Shown here: positions 36,692 through 44,988 of the stretch, one piece after another | How positions within the stretch are numbered: the first letter of the stretch is position 1 | Layout: the number at the start of each line of letters is the position of its first letter | Made by a program: the position numbers and the translations under genes | Source: Trichothermofontia sichuanensis B231 | GTDB lineage: Bacteria > Cyanobacteriota > Cyanobacteriia > B231 | Reading direction: 5' to 3' | DNA length: 64,000 nucleotides | Assembly (NCBI RefSeq): GCF_026240635.1 | Contig: NZ_CP110848.1 | Location: forward strand, 2,579,501-2,643,500 | The notes under the pieces: generated by a model | Database searches by the model: none | What the model was told of the DNA's origin: nothing | What the model saw: the letters and a program-made list of their open reading frames with translations, nothing else

Positions 36692-38371
36692 ATGAATTCA
36701 TCTTCGCTAAAACTCTCTGCTTGGCAGCAACTTAAACAGGGTTGTTTGAGTTGCGAGGAATCTCTCAATCTATTAATTGAGGACAACGGCACTCTCAATT
36801 TTGAGAAGTTCGATGACAATTTGAATGCTCGTTTTTTGAGAACGATCTCAACCTTGAACCCCATGCCCCCGGTATTGCCCTTATTACTATGGCGCAATTG
36901 CTACTACTTGGGTAGTCCTGTAACCTTGAGTGCAGATGAGGTTCAAAAACTGAAAGACCGGACAGGTTCTGAGATCAAGATTATCCCCATTTCTCTAAAA
37001 AGTTATCAAACCTGGTTCCAGCTTCAACATCTCGATTCCAGTTGCATCAGCACTACTACAGCCATCAACCCATTGAGTAGTGAGGCTGATTCTGAAGACA
37101 TCAGCGAAATTGCCAAGTTCACCCTATCGAAGGCAACCGATCAACTTGAGCGAATTAAAACAATCCTATCCAGTGCTCTCCGTAATCGTGCGAGTGACAT
37201 CCACCTGGAACCCACCTCGGATGGGCTACGAATTCGCTATCGAATCGATGGTGTACTTCGGGATATAACCACCCTACCTAGCGATATTGGTCGGCGCGTA
37301 GTGGTTGCCCTAAAAGTGATGTCTAACCTGGATATTGCAGAGAGTCGTCGGCCACAGGATGGGCGCATTCGGGAGAATTATCAGACCGAGAATGGAGCAG
37401 GAGTAGGTCTAGATATGCGGGTTAGTACATTGCCGTGTATTGGAGGTGAAAAAGTGGTGATTCGCCTATTGCCCCAAGAGAACCCCTTTACCGACATTGA
37501 TAGTCTGGGCTTTTCCCATCAAAGCCTAGAGGTTTACAAAAGCTGGCTGAAACAGCCCCAGGGGATGATCATTTTCACTGGACCAACCGGGTCGGGCAAA
37601 ACCAGTACCCTGTACACGAGTCTGCAATCTGTTGCAACCGAATCCCTGAATGTGACAACTGTTGAAGATCCGGTTGAATATGTTTTATCAGGGATTACGC
37701 AGACTCAGGTTCATGAGGCGGCTGGGATGACTTTTGCGGCTGGCCTCCGAGCCATTTTACGCCAAGATCCAGATGTGATTATGGTGGGTGAAGTTCGCGA
37801 TCCAGAAACCGCTGAAACTGCTGTACGGGCTGCACTGACTGGCCATTTAGTTTTGACAACCATGCACACAAATGATGCCGTGAGTGCGATTCCTCGCCTG
37901 AAGGATATTGGTCCTGATCCCGGATTAGTGAGTGATTCACTACTGGGAATTGTAGCCCAACGGCTAGTTAGGCGCGTTTGCCCCCACTGTTCACAGGCAT
38001 ACACCCCCACCGAAGAGGAGTTAGTACGGGTAGGGATCAATGCCAAACAAGCGAGATCTGGCAATTGGCAACGGGGTAAAGGCTGTTCTAAATGCTTTAA
38101 CTCAGGTTACTTAGGTCGAGAAGCGATCGTGGAGTTACTACATGTTGATCAAGCTGTTCGCCAAGCAATTTATGAGGGTAATATTATTCACCTTCAGCGT
38201 CAGCTTAATTCGACTAACTTTCATTCTTTTCATCAAGCGGCAGTAGAAAAGGTCATGAAAGGAACGACAACTGTCAATGAAATTATGCGAGTTCTACCGA
38301 TTAGTGCTTTACAGTCAAGGGTGGCAACCATCATGCCGACACAACCGGCCCTGCGTCTAAATGCAGTTTAG
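36692..38371 (+). CDS. GspE/PilB-family secretion ATPase (orphan)
   Basis: A 559-residue AAA+-like secretion ATPase. A divergent N-domain (about 1-140) is followed by the Asp/His-box region (R-A-S-D-I-H-L-E-P) and Walker A G-P-T-G-S-G-K-T-S (about 293-301). V-E-D-P-V-E-Y, a Walker B-like P-D-V-I-M-V-G-E-V-R-D, T-M-H-T-N-D-A and a four-Cys zinc motif C-P-H-C...C-S-K-C (about 430-468) complete it. It is shorter than a typical PilB, mainly at the N-terminus. No pilC, pilT or secretin gene is nearby. It sits 122 bp before the sigma-like/DUF1822/CHAT operon in the same direction. Confidence 0.9.
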   Translation: MNSSSLKLSAWQQLKQGCLSCEESLNLLIEDNGTLNFEKFDDNLNARFLRTISTLNPMPPVLPLLLWRNCYYLGSPVTLSADEVQKLKDRTGSEIKIIPISLKSYQTWFQLQHLDSSCISTTTAINPLSSEADSEDISEIAKFTLSKATDQLERIKTILSSALRNRASDIHLEPTSDGLRIRYRIDGVLRDITTLPSDIGRRVVVALKVMSNLDIAESRRPQDGRIRENYQTENGAGVGLDMRVSTLPCIGGEKVVIRLLPQENPFTDIDSLGFSHQSLEVYKSWLKQPQGMIIFTGPTGSGKTSTLYTSLQSVATESLNVTTVEDPVEYVLSGITQTQVHEAAGMTFAAGLRAILRQDPDVIMVGEVRDPETAETAVRAALTGHLVLTTMHTNDAVSAIPRLKDIGPDPGLVSDSLLGIVAQRLVRRVCPHCSQAYTPTEEELVRVGINAKQARSGNWQRGKGCSKCFNSGYLGREAIVELLHVDQAVRQAIYEGNIIHLQRQLNSTNFHSFHQAAVEKVMKGTTTVNEIMRVLPISALQSRVATIMPTQPALRLNAV

Positions 38372-38493
38372 TGGTCTGAACGGGTGGGGAACAAATGCGT
38401 GGGGATACCTCAAAGTGACTGTCTTCCTTGAAAAAAATACTCAGACCAGTGAGAATGGGAGTTGTATAAAGATTACTACTGTAGTCACAGAGA

Positions 38494-39156
38494 ATGGATA
38501 ACACCTTCGATGGGGAGAGTTTTAAGCAGTTGCTTGAGGAAACCTGTCGGCATTCACCGGATAGCCTAGAGCGTCGGCGCGGGTTAACCAAGATCATTCG
38601 GATGATCGTGCAATCGGGTAAACTGTGGCGGGAGGCAACTGACTACTATGAAGACGCCCTCCAACAAACCTGGATCTACTTTTGCCAAAACCTCTGTGAA
38701 GCAACGACAGCCCGATCGGCCTATGATCTGGCGGTGGGCAGCGTGACCACTTGGTTAAATGCCTACCTAAAACGTCGCCTTCAAGATGGCCGTATTCAAA
38801 AAAGTGAGGAGTCCCAAAAACGCGCATTTCTACCTCAGTCTCAGGATGAATCCCAGGAGGGTATGGCCAATCCACTGGAAAACCTAGCTGGTAATCCAGA
38901 TATCCCACCGTTACTGGAAGAAACTTATAGCTGGGCTGAACAGGACCCAACCGGGGAATTACGTCAGACTCATGTTAAAAACCGTCCTGATATCACTGCC
39001 CAAATCTTGATCTTACGGCGATTACCGCCAGAAACTAGTTGGGAAGTGTTATCACAAGACTTGAAAGCATCAATTAGTACCCTCAGTGGCTTCTATCAGC
39101 GTAAATGTCTACCTTTACTCTGTCAATTTGGTCAGTCCCAAGGTTATTTAGATTAG
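38494..39156 (+). CDS. Sigma-70/ECF-like regulatory protein
   Basis: A 220-residue protein resembling a small sigma factor. Residues about 45-100 (Y-E-D-A-L-Q-Q-T-W, then S-V-T-T-W-L-N-A-Y-L-K-R-R-L-Q-D) match sigma region 2. Residues about 165-210 (L-I-L-R-R-L-P-P-E-T-S-W-E-V-L-S and onward to Q-R-K-C-L-P) look like a helix-turn-helix region 4. Between them is a polar linker. Region 2 is recognisable but not canonical, so it may direct transcription or only bind polymerase or a partner. It is the first gene of a tight operon (10 bp to DUF1822). Confidence 0.72.
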   Translation: MDNTFDGESFKQLLEETCRHSPDSLERRRGLTKIIRMIVQSGKLWREATDYYEDALQQTWIYFCQNLCEATTARSAYDLAVGSVTTWLNAYLKRRLQDGRIQKSEESQKRAFLPQSQDESQEGMANPLENLAGNPDIPPLLEETYSWAEQDPTGELRQTHVKNRPDITAQILILRRLPPETSWEVLSQDLKASISTLSGFYQRKCLPLLCQFGQSQGYLD

Positions 39157-39166
39157 GAAGAAGATC

Positions 39167-40171
39167 ATGAACATCATCACATCAGAACCGATCCCAGATT
39201 TTTCACTCAGATTGCCAATCACACGGGCTGATAAAGTGATCGCCGATCGTTTCTCGCGACAACAGCCCAACCCAGTGAAGGCAGAGCAGGTTTATCGGAA
39301 CACGCTGGCCATTTTAGTCGTTAAGAACTATTTGGAAATGCTAGGGATTGTGACCGATCTTGAGCGTAGCTATAGCTGGAATCCTGTTGTTCCCCTAGCA
39401 GCCGATGTGGCCGATCTGCAAGTGGTGGGTCGGGGTGCTTTGGAGTGTCGCCCGATCCAACCCGGTGCGGCCATCTGTTCTGTTCCCTATGAGGTTTGGG
39501 ACGATCGCGTGGGCTATGTGGTGGTCGAGGTTGCCGGTCAGGCTACGAATCCGACGGAAGCAAGGATTTTGGGGTTTACACCAACGGTGGTTTCAACTGA
39601 AGTGGCTATCGCAACCCTAAAACCGCTAGAGGACTTATTAGAACATTTAGCCACGTTAGAAAAACGGGTGAGTACGGTCACAACAACTGTCAATGAGAGC
39701 CAGCGATCCTTGGTTAACCTGAGTGAATGGTTTCAAGGGACGATCACGGAGGGATGGCGATCGCTCCAGTATCTCCTGAATCCGGAAGTTCAAGTATTTG
39801 CCTTCAGAGGTCGTAGTGAGTCTGGGGTCCGCGAAACGGATCAACAATATGCCGGAGTTCGCAAAGGTAAAGTCCTCAATTTAGGGGTACAGCTAGCTGA
39901 GCAACAGGTAATTTTGGTGATTGAAATCAAGCCTGCGGAGAGCGATCGCTTCCAAATTCTGATACAAGTGCATCCAGCTAGTGAGACACTCTACCTACCG
40001 CCAAACTTGAGGCTTGTGATTTTAGATGGGCAGGACGAAACATTTTTAGAGGCGAAGGCCAGGGAAGCAGATAATTTCATTAAACTCTCGTTCCGTGGCA
40101 GCGTCGGGGAAGCGTTTGGGGCTAGAGTGAGCCTAGAAGATGCGGTAATCACCGAATATTTCAAGATCTAG
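39167..40171 (+). CDS. DUF1822 protein
   Basis: A 334-residue soluble protein of the cyanobacterial DUF1822 family. The N-domain (about 1-135) has A-L-R-style F-S-L-R-L-P-I, V-Y-R-N-T-L-A-I-L-V-V-K-N-Y-L, S-W-N-P and L-E-C-R-P. A central helical stretch (about 145-205; L-E-K-R-V-S-T-V-T-T-T-V-N) leads to a beta-rich C-domain (about 225-334; L-G-V-Q-L, V-I-L-V-I-E-I-K-P, L-R-L-V-I-L-D). There are no catalytic residues. Placed between a sigma-like gene and a CHAT protease, it may be the substrate or bridge between them (inference). Confidence 0.85.
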   Translation: MNIITSEPIPDFSLRLPITRADKVIADRFSRQQPNPVKAEQVYRNTLAILVVKNYLEMLGIVTDLERSYSWNPVVPLAADVADLQVVGRGALECRPIQPGAAICSVPYEVWDDRVGYVVVEVAGQATNPTEARILGFTPTVVSTEVAIATLKPLEDLLEHLATLEKRVSTVTTTVNESQRSLVNLSEWFQGTITEGWRSLQYLLNPEVQVFAFRGRSESGVRETDQQYAGVRKGKVLNLGVQLAEQQVILVIEIKPAESDRFQILIQVHPASETLYLPPNLRLVILDGQDETFLEAKAREADNFIKLSFRGSVGEAFGARVSLEDAVITEYFKI

Positions 40172-40286
40172 TTAAACGCCTTATAAGATACAAAAGTACT
40201 GGTGATTAGTGAGGTAGGATAGAGTCAGAATAATATCATTCTAGCTAGAGCAACGGTTGGCTAGAGGAGGGGGAGTCAGGCTAAGC

Positions 40287-42077
40287 ATGGCACAGCTAGT
40301 AGTCTTTGAGCTAGAGGGAAGCGATCTGGCGCAGCCGCTCAAGGTGACGCTAGAAATTTCGGATCAAGTCAACTATGCCCATACGCGTTTGATCAGTGGT
40401 TTGCCGCCAGCCCCACAGGTTGCTGAAAACTATGACCAATGGCATAGTGTCTATCGTTGTTTGGATCTGGATTTACGCTTAGAGGCAGACGCTGGTCAGG
40501 TCACGAATGTTGCCTATACCCAGTTAATCAGCAATTGTTATCACTCAACGCAAGTTTTGAACCAAAGTCTCAATGAGTGGTATCGATCGGACAATTTTAG
40601 TCGGATTCGGGAAAAATTGCTGGAGGTCCTCAATTGGGATCAGGAAATTTTAATCCAGGTAAGAACGCATAATGAGGTTCTGTGGAAGTTACCCTGGCAT
40701 TTATTTTTTGATCAGTTTTTAGAACGCTATCGGCTGGCTGAAATCGTCCTCAGTGTTCCGGAATATGAGCAGGTAAGAACAAATGTCCCGGCGACAGATA
40801 AGGTTCGGGTTTTAGCGATTTTGGGGAATAGTGCGGGAATTAATGTTGAGGCCGATCGCGCCTTACTGGAGAGTTTACCCCAGGCAGAAGTTAAATTTTT
40901 AGTCGAGCCACGTCGTGAGGCATTGAATGAACAATTGTGGGAGCAAAATTGGAATATCCTCTTTTTTGCCGGACATAGTTCTAGCCGAGGGGGAACAGGG
41001 ACAATTTATATCAATGCAGAGGAGGCATTGACGGTAGCAGAGGTGCGGTATGCCCTGCGAGAATCGGTGGCACGGGGATTAAAGTTGGCGATTTTTAACT
41101 CGTGTGATGGGCTGGGGTTGGCGAAGGAATTATCAAGCTTGAATATTCCCCAGTTAATCATTATGCGTGAGCCAGTACCCGATCTGGTAGCGCAGACATT
41201 TTTGAAGTTTTTTCTGAATGCATTTTCTAATGGTAAGTCATTATATTTGTCGGTACGGGAAGCGCGGGAACGATTGGAGTCACTCGAAAACCGTTTTCCA
41301 GGGGCAAGTTGGTTACCGGTGATTTTCCAAAATTCAACTCAGGCGTTGATGGACTGGCAGGAACTCCGGTTATCGACGCCGCAACGGTCGCACCCGATCG
41401 CACCCCAAGTCCCAGCCCCAACGCCAATCCCTACCCCGACTAAGCCACCTCGGAAAACAACGCTTAAACCGACTCAACAGCGCCCGTCTAAACAGCGATC
41501 GTTCCCGGTGAAATATAAGGCTTTATTGCTGGGTGTTGTCGCGGTCGGTTTGATCGGTGGTGGGTGGCTGTGGCAGCAAAGAGGTGGACTGGAGCGTCTC
41601 ATGGCTGTGCCGATGACCTATGAGAATGCCCATGATGGGGTGCAGATGACCTATCTCAGCAATTGGAAGCTATCGGCGGAAACGAACGATATTATTCTGG
41701 GGAAGGTTGCAAGGTTCACGCCTAAGTCAGTGGTTGCGAAAGGGGGATTTGCGGAGGTAACGATCGAGGTGATTAAACTGCGAAAACCGATGACGTTGAC
41801 TGAGTATACTACTGAGTCAGTGGCACAAATTATTGAGTATATGCCAGGAGCAAAAATTCTTCGTTCAAACCCAGTGATGCTAGGGGAACGACCAGCCCAC
41901 GAGGTCATTTATACTGGGAAGGATGAGGAGCGGCAGGTCGCACTTAAGGCTTGGCAAGTCTGGACGATTCGGAACGATCGGGCCTATGTGATCACCTATA
42001 TTGCCGATGAGGTACTCTACGATCGTTTTGTAAAGGATTTTCAACGAATGCTAGATAGCGTTACATTAATTTGGTGA
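40287..42077 (+). CDS. Membrane-anchored CHAT protease with extracytoplasmic PsbP-like domain
   Basis: A 596-residue protein. Residues 1-165 are an N-domain typical of CHAT genes paired with DUF1822 (L-P-P-A-P). The caspase-like CHAT domain spans about 170-350, with His H230 in F-F-A-G-H-S-S and Cys C273 in F-N-S-C-D-G. A Pro/Thr/Lys-rich linker (365-405), one membrane helix (about 409-428) and a C-terminal PsbP/Mog1-like domain (about 440-596) follow. The protease would be cytoplasmic and the PsbP-like domain outside. ATG at 40287 is preferred over an in-frame TTG at 40257. It is the last gene of the operon. Confidence 0.88.
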   Translation: MAQLVVFELEGSDLAQPLKVTLEISDQVNYAHTRLISGLPPAPQVAENYDQWHSVYRCLDLDLRLEADAGQVTNVAYTQLISNCYHSTQVLNQSLNEWYRSDNFSRIREKLLEVLNWDQEILIQVRTHNEVLWKLPWHLFFDQFLERYRLAEIVLSVPEYEQVRTNVPATDKVRVLAILGNSAGINVEADRALLESLPQAEVKFLVEPRREALNEQLWEQNWNILFFAGHSSSRGGTGTIYINAEEALTVAEVRYALRESVARGLKLAIFNSCDGLGLAKELSSLNIPQLIIMREPVPDLVAQTFLKFFLNAFSNGKSLYLSVREARERLESLENRFPGASWLPVIFQNSTQALMDWQELRLSTPQRSHPIAPQVPAPTPIPTPTKPPRKTTLKPTQQRPSKQRSFPVKYKALLLGVVAVGLIGGGWLWQQRGGLERLMAVPMTYENAHDGVQMTYLSNWKLSAETNDIILGKVARFTPKSVVAKGGFAEVTIEVIKLRKPMTLTEYTTESVAQIIEYMPGAKILRSNPVMLGERPAHEVIYTGKDEERQVALKAWQVWTIRNDRAYVITYIADEVLYDRFVKDFQRMLDSVTLIW

Positions 42078-42152
42078 GATTTTAAACTTACACATAAGTG
42101 GGTTTTAGCTGAACTAGCGGCACACGTGTCTAAATGATTTTCAATCGTAAAT

Positions 42153-42389
42153 TTAAGTCTCACTTTGTCGAAGTGGAAGTTTACGAATGCGCACAGAATC
42201 ATCATTAATAGTAATTGCCGCACCTTCTTTAAGTTCCGTCTCACGGTAAAATATCTATAAGTTTTTTTTAGAAATCACATCAGGTTTGGCAGAAGATAAT
42301 CGTAATGTAATCAAACTGGACAGTCGATAATTACTGAGAGTTATTAACGGAGAAATATGAACATCAGCCAGCAAACGCAAACTGCTCAT
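42153..42389 (-). pseudogene. Relic of a DUF5615 (PIN-like) toxin
   Basis: Read from 42389, the frame starts M-S-S-L-R-L-L-A-D-V-H-I-S-P-L, the typical DUF5615 start with its first acidic residue. It soon loses similarity and hits a stop. A C-terminal piece E-L-K-E-G-A-A-I-T-I then N-D-D-S-V-R-I-R-K-L-P-L follows in another frame, ending at 42153. The middle with the remaining PIN acidic residues is gone. It overlaps the end of the hicA remnant. Confidence 0.5.
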
Positions 42390-42399
42390 GCTGAAGTAA

Positions 42400-42493
42400 A
42401 GCTAACAATCCGATCGGATACAGCCCAATTTTGAAATGTTTTTTCAAGTGCTTTCACCTATTCTATATCAGAAATGACAGGTAAATTATTCAT
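42400..42493 (-). pseudogene. hicA: Relic of hicA toxin
   Basis: It starts at the ATG that overlaps the hicB stop (ATGA, 42490-42493), the usual hicBA coupling. Translation gives M-N-N-L-P-V-I-S-D-I-E, an in-frame TAG, then V-K-A-L-E-K, which fits the HicA consensus L-P-V-x-S-x-x-E-x-x-K-A-L-E-K. The rest, including the catalytic S-H-x-x-Y/F region, is lost. Confidence 0.6.
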
Positions 42494-42865
42494 ACCAGGA
42501 TGATTTCAACCGCATTGTCTGGAATGGATTCACCTCGCTCTTGCAAGACCTCAATATAGAGAGCGATCGCTGGGAGCATCTCAGTTGGACAAGATGCAGC
42601 CCTCATCCCCCAACCCCTTCTCCCCACTTGGGAGAAGGGGAGTCGGATTTTCCAGTCCCTCTCCCGCTCTGGGAGAGGGATTTAGGGTGAGGGCCGCACA
42701 AGTGAGATGCACCCGCGATCGCTGTCTCAATATTAGCTAAAGCCTCTTCGCGAGTTTAGCCCTGGCTAATACAGCCTTTGTAGGCTGGAAACTTCGGCAA
42801 CCAAGTAGCCATCCTCACCAGGATAGAGAAGAAATGGGCGCTTGTTTTTTGCTATTGGCTTTGTC
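42490..42865 (-). pseudogene. hicB: Relic of hicB antitoxin, interrupted by a MITE
   Basis: The minus-strand translation gives R-P-F-L-L-Y-P-G-E-D-G-Y-L-V-A-E-V-S-S-L. A one-base insertion and a frame change lead to G-C-I-S-Q-G, a TAA in place of a Lys codon, then T-R-E-E-A-L-A-N-I-E-T-A-I-A. A 143-bp repeat interrupts it. Beyond, the frame resumes as L-Y-I-E-V-L-Q-E-R-G-E-S-I-P and ends E-I-I-L-V. This is the HicB antitoxin fold, dead by three lesions. Confidence 0.75.
42563..42723. mobile_element. MITE R3 with 9-bp target duplication at a HIP1 site
   Basis: The 143-bp element at 42572-42714 has ends GGGAGCATCTCA / TGAGATGCACCC (11 of 12 inverted) around the CCCTCATCCCCCAACCCC...GGGTGAGGGCC core. 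GCGATCGCT flanks both sides (42563-42571, 42715-42723). Removing the element and one copy restores the hicB reading frame T-A-I-A-L-Y-I-E. No coding capacity. With the three relics around it, this explains the 42078-42916 gap. Confidence 0.8.
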
Positions 42866-42916
42866 TTTGTTATAAAGTATGGCTCTTCAACGATCGGAAA
42901 CTCAGGAGAGCCAGTA

Positions 42917-43642
42917 TTAACGTCTTGAAGGTAGACCAACTTCACCACTACCTACTTTTTCTTTCATTAGTTCTGCGAATCTGATGGCATCTTCACGATC
43001 GATAAAGGATGCTACCTGAATAGAGTGTAATTTTGATCCTTCGCGACGATTCCGAATGGCATCTCGACAATACTGGGAACGAATCAGACGTAAGTTGCTT
43101 TCCCTGTAGTTAACATAAACGGGATACCATGTGCTTGCGTTACGATGGGTGTCACCGCAGGTATCCATTGGAAAATTAAAGCGATTAGTACTCAGAAGGT
43201 TATTACTATCGCCCAGGATAACGGGTAACTGTCGATTCTTAATGCGATCGAGGATTGCTTGTGAGTTGGTATTTGCTCTCAGGGTAATAAGAGTACCATT
43301 TGGTAAACAAGGACCGCCATTAAAGCCTGCTACACAAATGACAGGGAGATTATTGACAATACCAGTTGTCATAAAATTGATTGTCCCGTTATCATCAGCG
43401 CGTTGGAAGCGATCGGCTATTTCCCGGCAGCGATCGCCCAGTTGTGACGATAACCTTTCGTTCCAAACGATAAATGGAACATCGCCTCGATGTGTTGTGC
43501 GTAGGAATATGGCTACACTGCCTTGATATTCACTACAGTGATAACTTCGAGATTGAGCCAAGGTTGATTGAGTACTGGCCAGTATTCCTCTCAGTGACAG
43601 AATAGCAATGATTAATAGTTGACCTAAAAATGTTGACTTCAT
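42917..43642 (-). CDS. COP23-domain exported protein with C-terminal module
   Basis: A 241-residue exported protein. A signal peptide (1-30) is followed by a COP23-type domain (about 32-160; Y-H-C-S, R-C-R-E-I-A-D-R-F, V-I-C-V-A-G-F, G-P-C-L-P-N-G-T-L), with four to six Cys probably in disulfides. Residues about 166-238 form a module, F-P-M-D-T-C-G-D, T-W-Y-P-V-Y-V, Q-Y-C-R-D-A-I and I-Q-V-A-S-F...V-G-S-G-E-V-G, that recurs twice in the neighbouring protease. COP23 proteins are thylakoid/periplasm-associated with no known reaction. Last gene of the minus-strand operon. Confidence 0.82.
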   Translation of the reverse strand: MKSTFLGQLLIIAILSLRGILASTQSTLAQSRSYHCSEYQGSVAIFLRTTHRGDVPFIVWNERLSSQLGDRCREIADRFQRADDNGTINFMTTGIVNNLPVICVAGFNGGPCLPNGTLITLRANTNSQAILDRIKNRQLPVILGDSNNLLSTNRFNFPMDTCGDTHRNASTWYPVYVNYRESNLRLIRSQYCRDAIRNRREGSKLHSIQVASFIDREDAIRFAELMKEKVGSGEVGLPSRR

Positions 43643-43657
43643 ATCATAAAAATTGCT

Positions 43658-44977
43658 TTATCTTCTCCCTGCCCCAGAAGTAGCCGATCGCGCATCAAAC
43701 TGCGACGACTCACCCACCTCACCACTGCCAATCCGCCTTTTCATCAGATCCGCAAATGCCTGGGCATCCTCTTGCTTCAAGAACGACGCAATTTGAATCG
43801 AATGTAAGCCCAGTTTTTCACGATAGTTCCGGATCGCATCCCGGCAGTATTGCGTCTGAATCATCCTGAGACGGGCTTCGCTGTAATTGACAAATACTGG
43901 ATACCAGGTGTTACGGCCACCCGGATCCCGATCGCCACAGGTTGCCATCGGGAAATTCCAGTTTCTTCGGGGTGGGGGGGATGGCACGTAGGGAGAACCA
44001 ACACGACCACTGCCCACGGCATTCTGCATAAAACTAGCAAATTCTCTGGCCTTTTCTACATTCAAAAAAGAAGCTACCTGGATACCATTATCCTTGCGAA
44101 TCGCATCTCGACAATACTCCGCCTGTACTCGCCTAAAATTTGCTTCAGTATCATTGATTAATACCGAATACCAGGTATTGCTTCCCCCAGAATTGGGATC
44201 GCCGCAACTAGCCTTGGGAAAACCAGCGATCGAAGCGGGTACGGGATTGGGTATTGGTACCGAAAAGCGTTCAATAAAGCGATCGGTAACAAAGCGGCTG
44301 AGGGGTATGCCAAACGCAATCAGCGTCCCTGTTGCCGGATCGGTCTGCGCTTTACCGTTGATCCCAATTACCCGACCCGCTTGGGATAAAACCGGTCCCC
44401 CTGAAGTTCCCGGCACCACCCGATTATCATAGGCAACATCGTAGCCTTTAGCATCGTTCGGTGCAAGACTCGTGATCCGACCCGATGTAAAATGCGTTGG
44501 CGCGGAGATTAGAGAGGGATAACCAAAAATATAAACCTCCTGACCATAGGCTAATGGTGTCTTATTATCCAGTTCAGCAGATGGATAACTACGTTGGCTT
44601 TCAAATTTTAAGAGCGTAACATCTAATTCAGGTGAAATCCTTAAACCCAACTCAGCAACTTCTCGACTCCCAACGGGAGACAGGGGATAATAAAACTCTT
44701 CATTCGACATCTTGATCTGATAATCGCCCGGATAGTTCATCACATGACGACTGGTTAAAACGTAATAATCTGAGCGATCGCGACCAACAATAACGGCAGA
44801 TCCCGCCTTTTCCCGCCGACCCTCCCGCACTAAAAAGATTTGCCCAGTAATTCTCTTGGCGATATCACTAATCTCACTAATCTGAAGAGCAACCGTTGAA
44901 TTAATCGCGATCACGCTTTGTACAATCGCGATCGTGGCCCCCAATAATACCGTTGCCAGGGATAGCTCACATCGCAT
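43658..44977 (-). CDS. Trypsin-like serine protease with two repeated C-terminal modules
   Basis: A 439-residue exported S1-type protease. A hydrophobic leader (1-30) is followed by the protease domain (about 38-240) with H78 in T-S-R-H-V, D119 in P-E-L-D-V-T-L-L and S192 in P-G-T-S-G-G-P. Two copies of a ~75-residue module follow (about 252-328 and 341-423), each with C-G-D, N-T-W-Y-x-V, Y-C-R-D-A-I, I-Q-x-A-S-F and V/I-G-S-G-x-V-G. Between them is a short Pro-rich linker. It lies 11 bp after the upstream protease and 15 bp before the COP23 gene. Confidence 0.88.
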   Translation of the reverse strand: MRCELSLATVLLGATIAIVQSVIAINSTVALQISEISDIAKRITGQIFLVREGRREKAGSAVIVGRDRSDYYVLTSRHVMNYPGDYQIKMSNEEFYYPLSPVGSREVAELGLRISPELDVTLLKFESQRSYPSAELDNKTPLAYGQEVYIFGYPSLISAPTHFTSGRITSLAPNDAKGYDVAYDNRVVPGTSGGPVLSQAGRVIGINGKAQTDPATGTLIAFGIPLSRFVTDRFIERFSVPIPNPVPASIAGFPKASCGDPNSGGSNTWYSVLINDTEANFRRVQAEYCRDAIRKDNGIQVASFLNVEKAREFASFMQNAVGSGRVGSPYVPSPPPRRNWNFPMATCGDRDPGGRNTWYPVFVNYSEARLRMIQTQYCRDAIRNYREKLGLHSIQIASFLKQEDAQAFADLMKRRIGSGEVGESSQFDARSATSGAGRR

Positions 44978-44988
44978 AACCTTACCCC

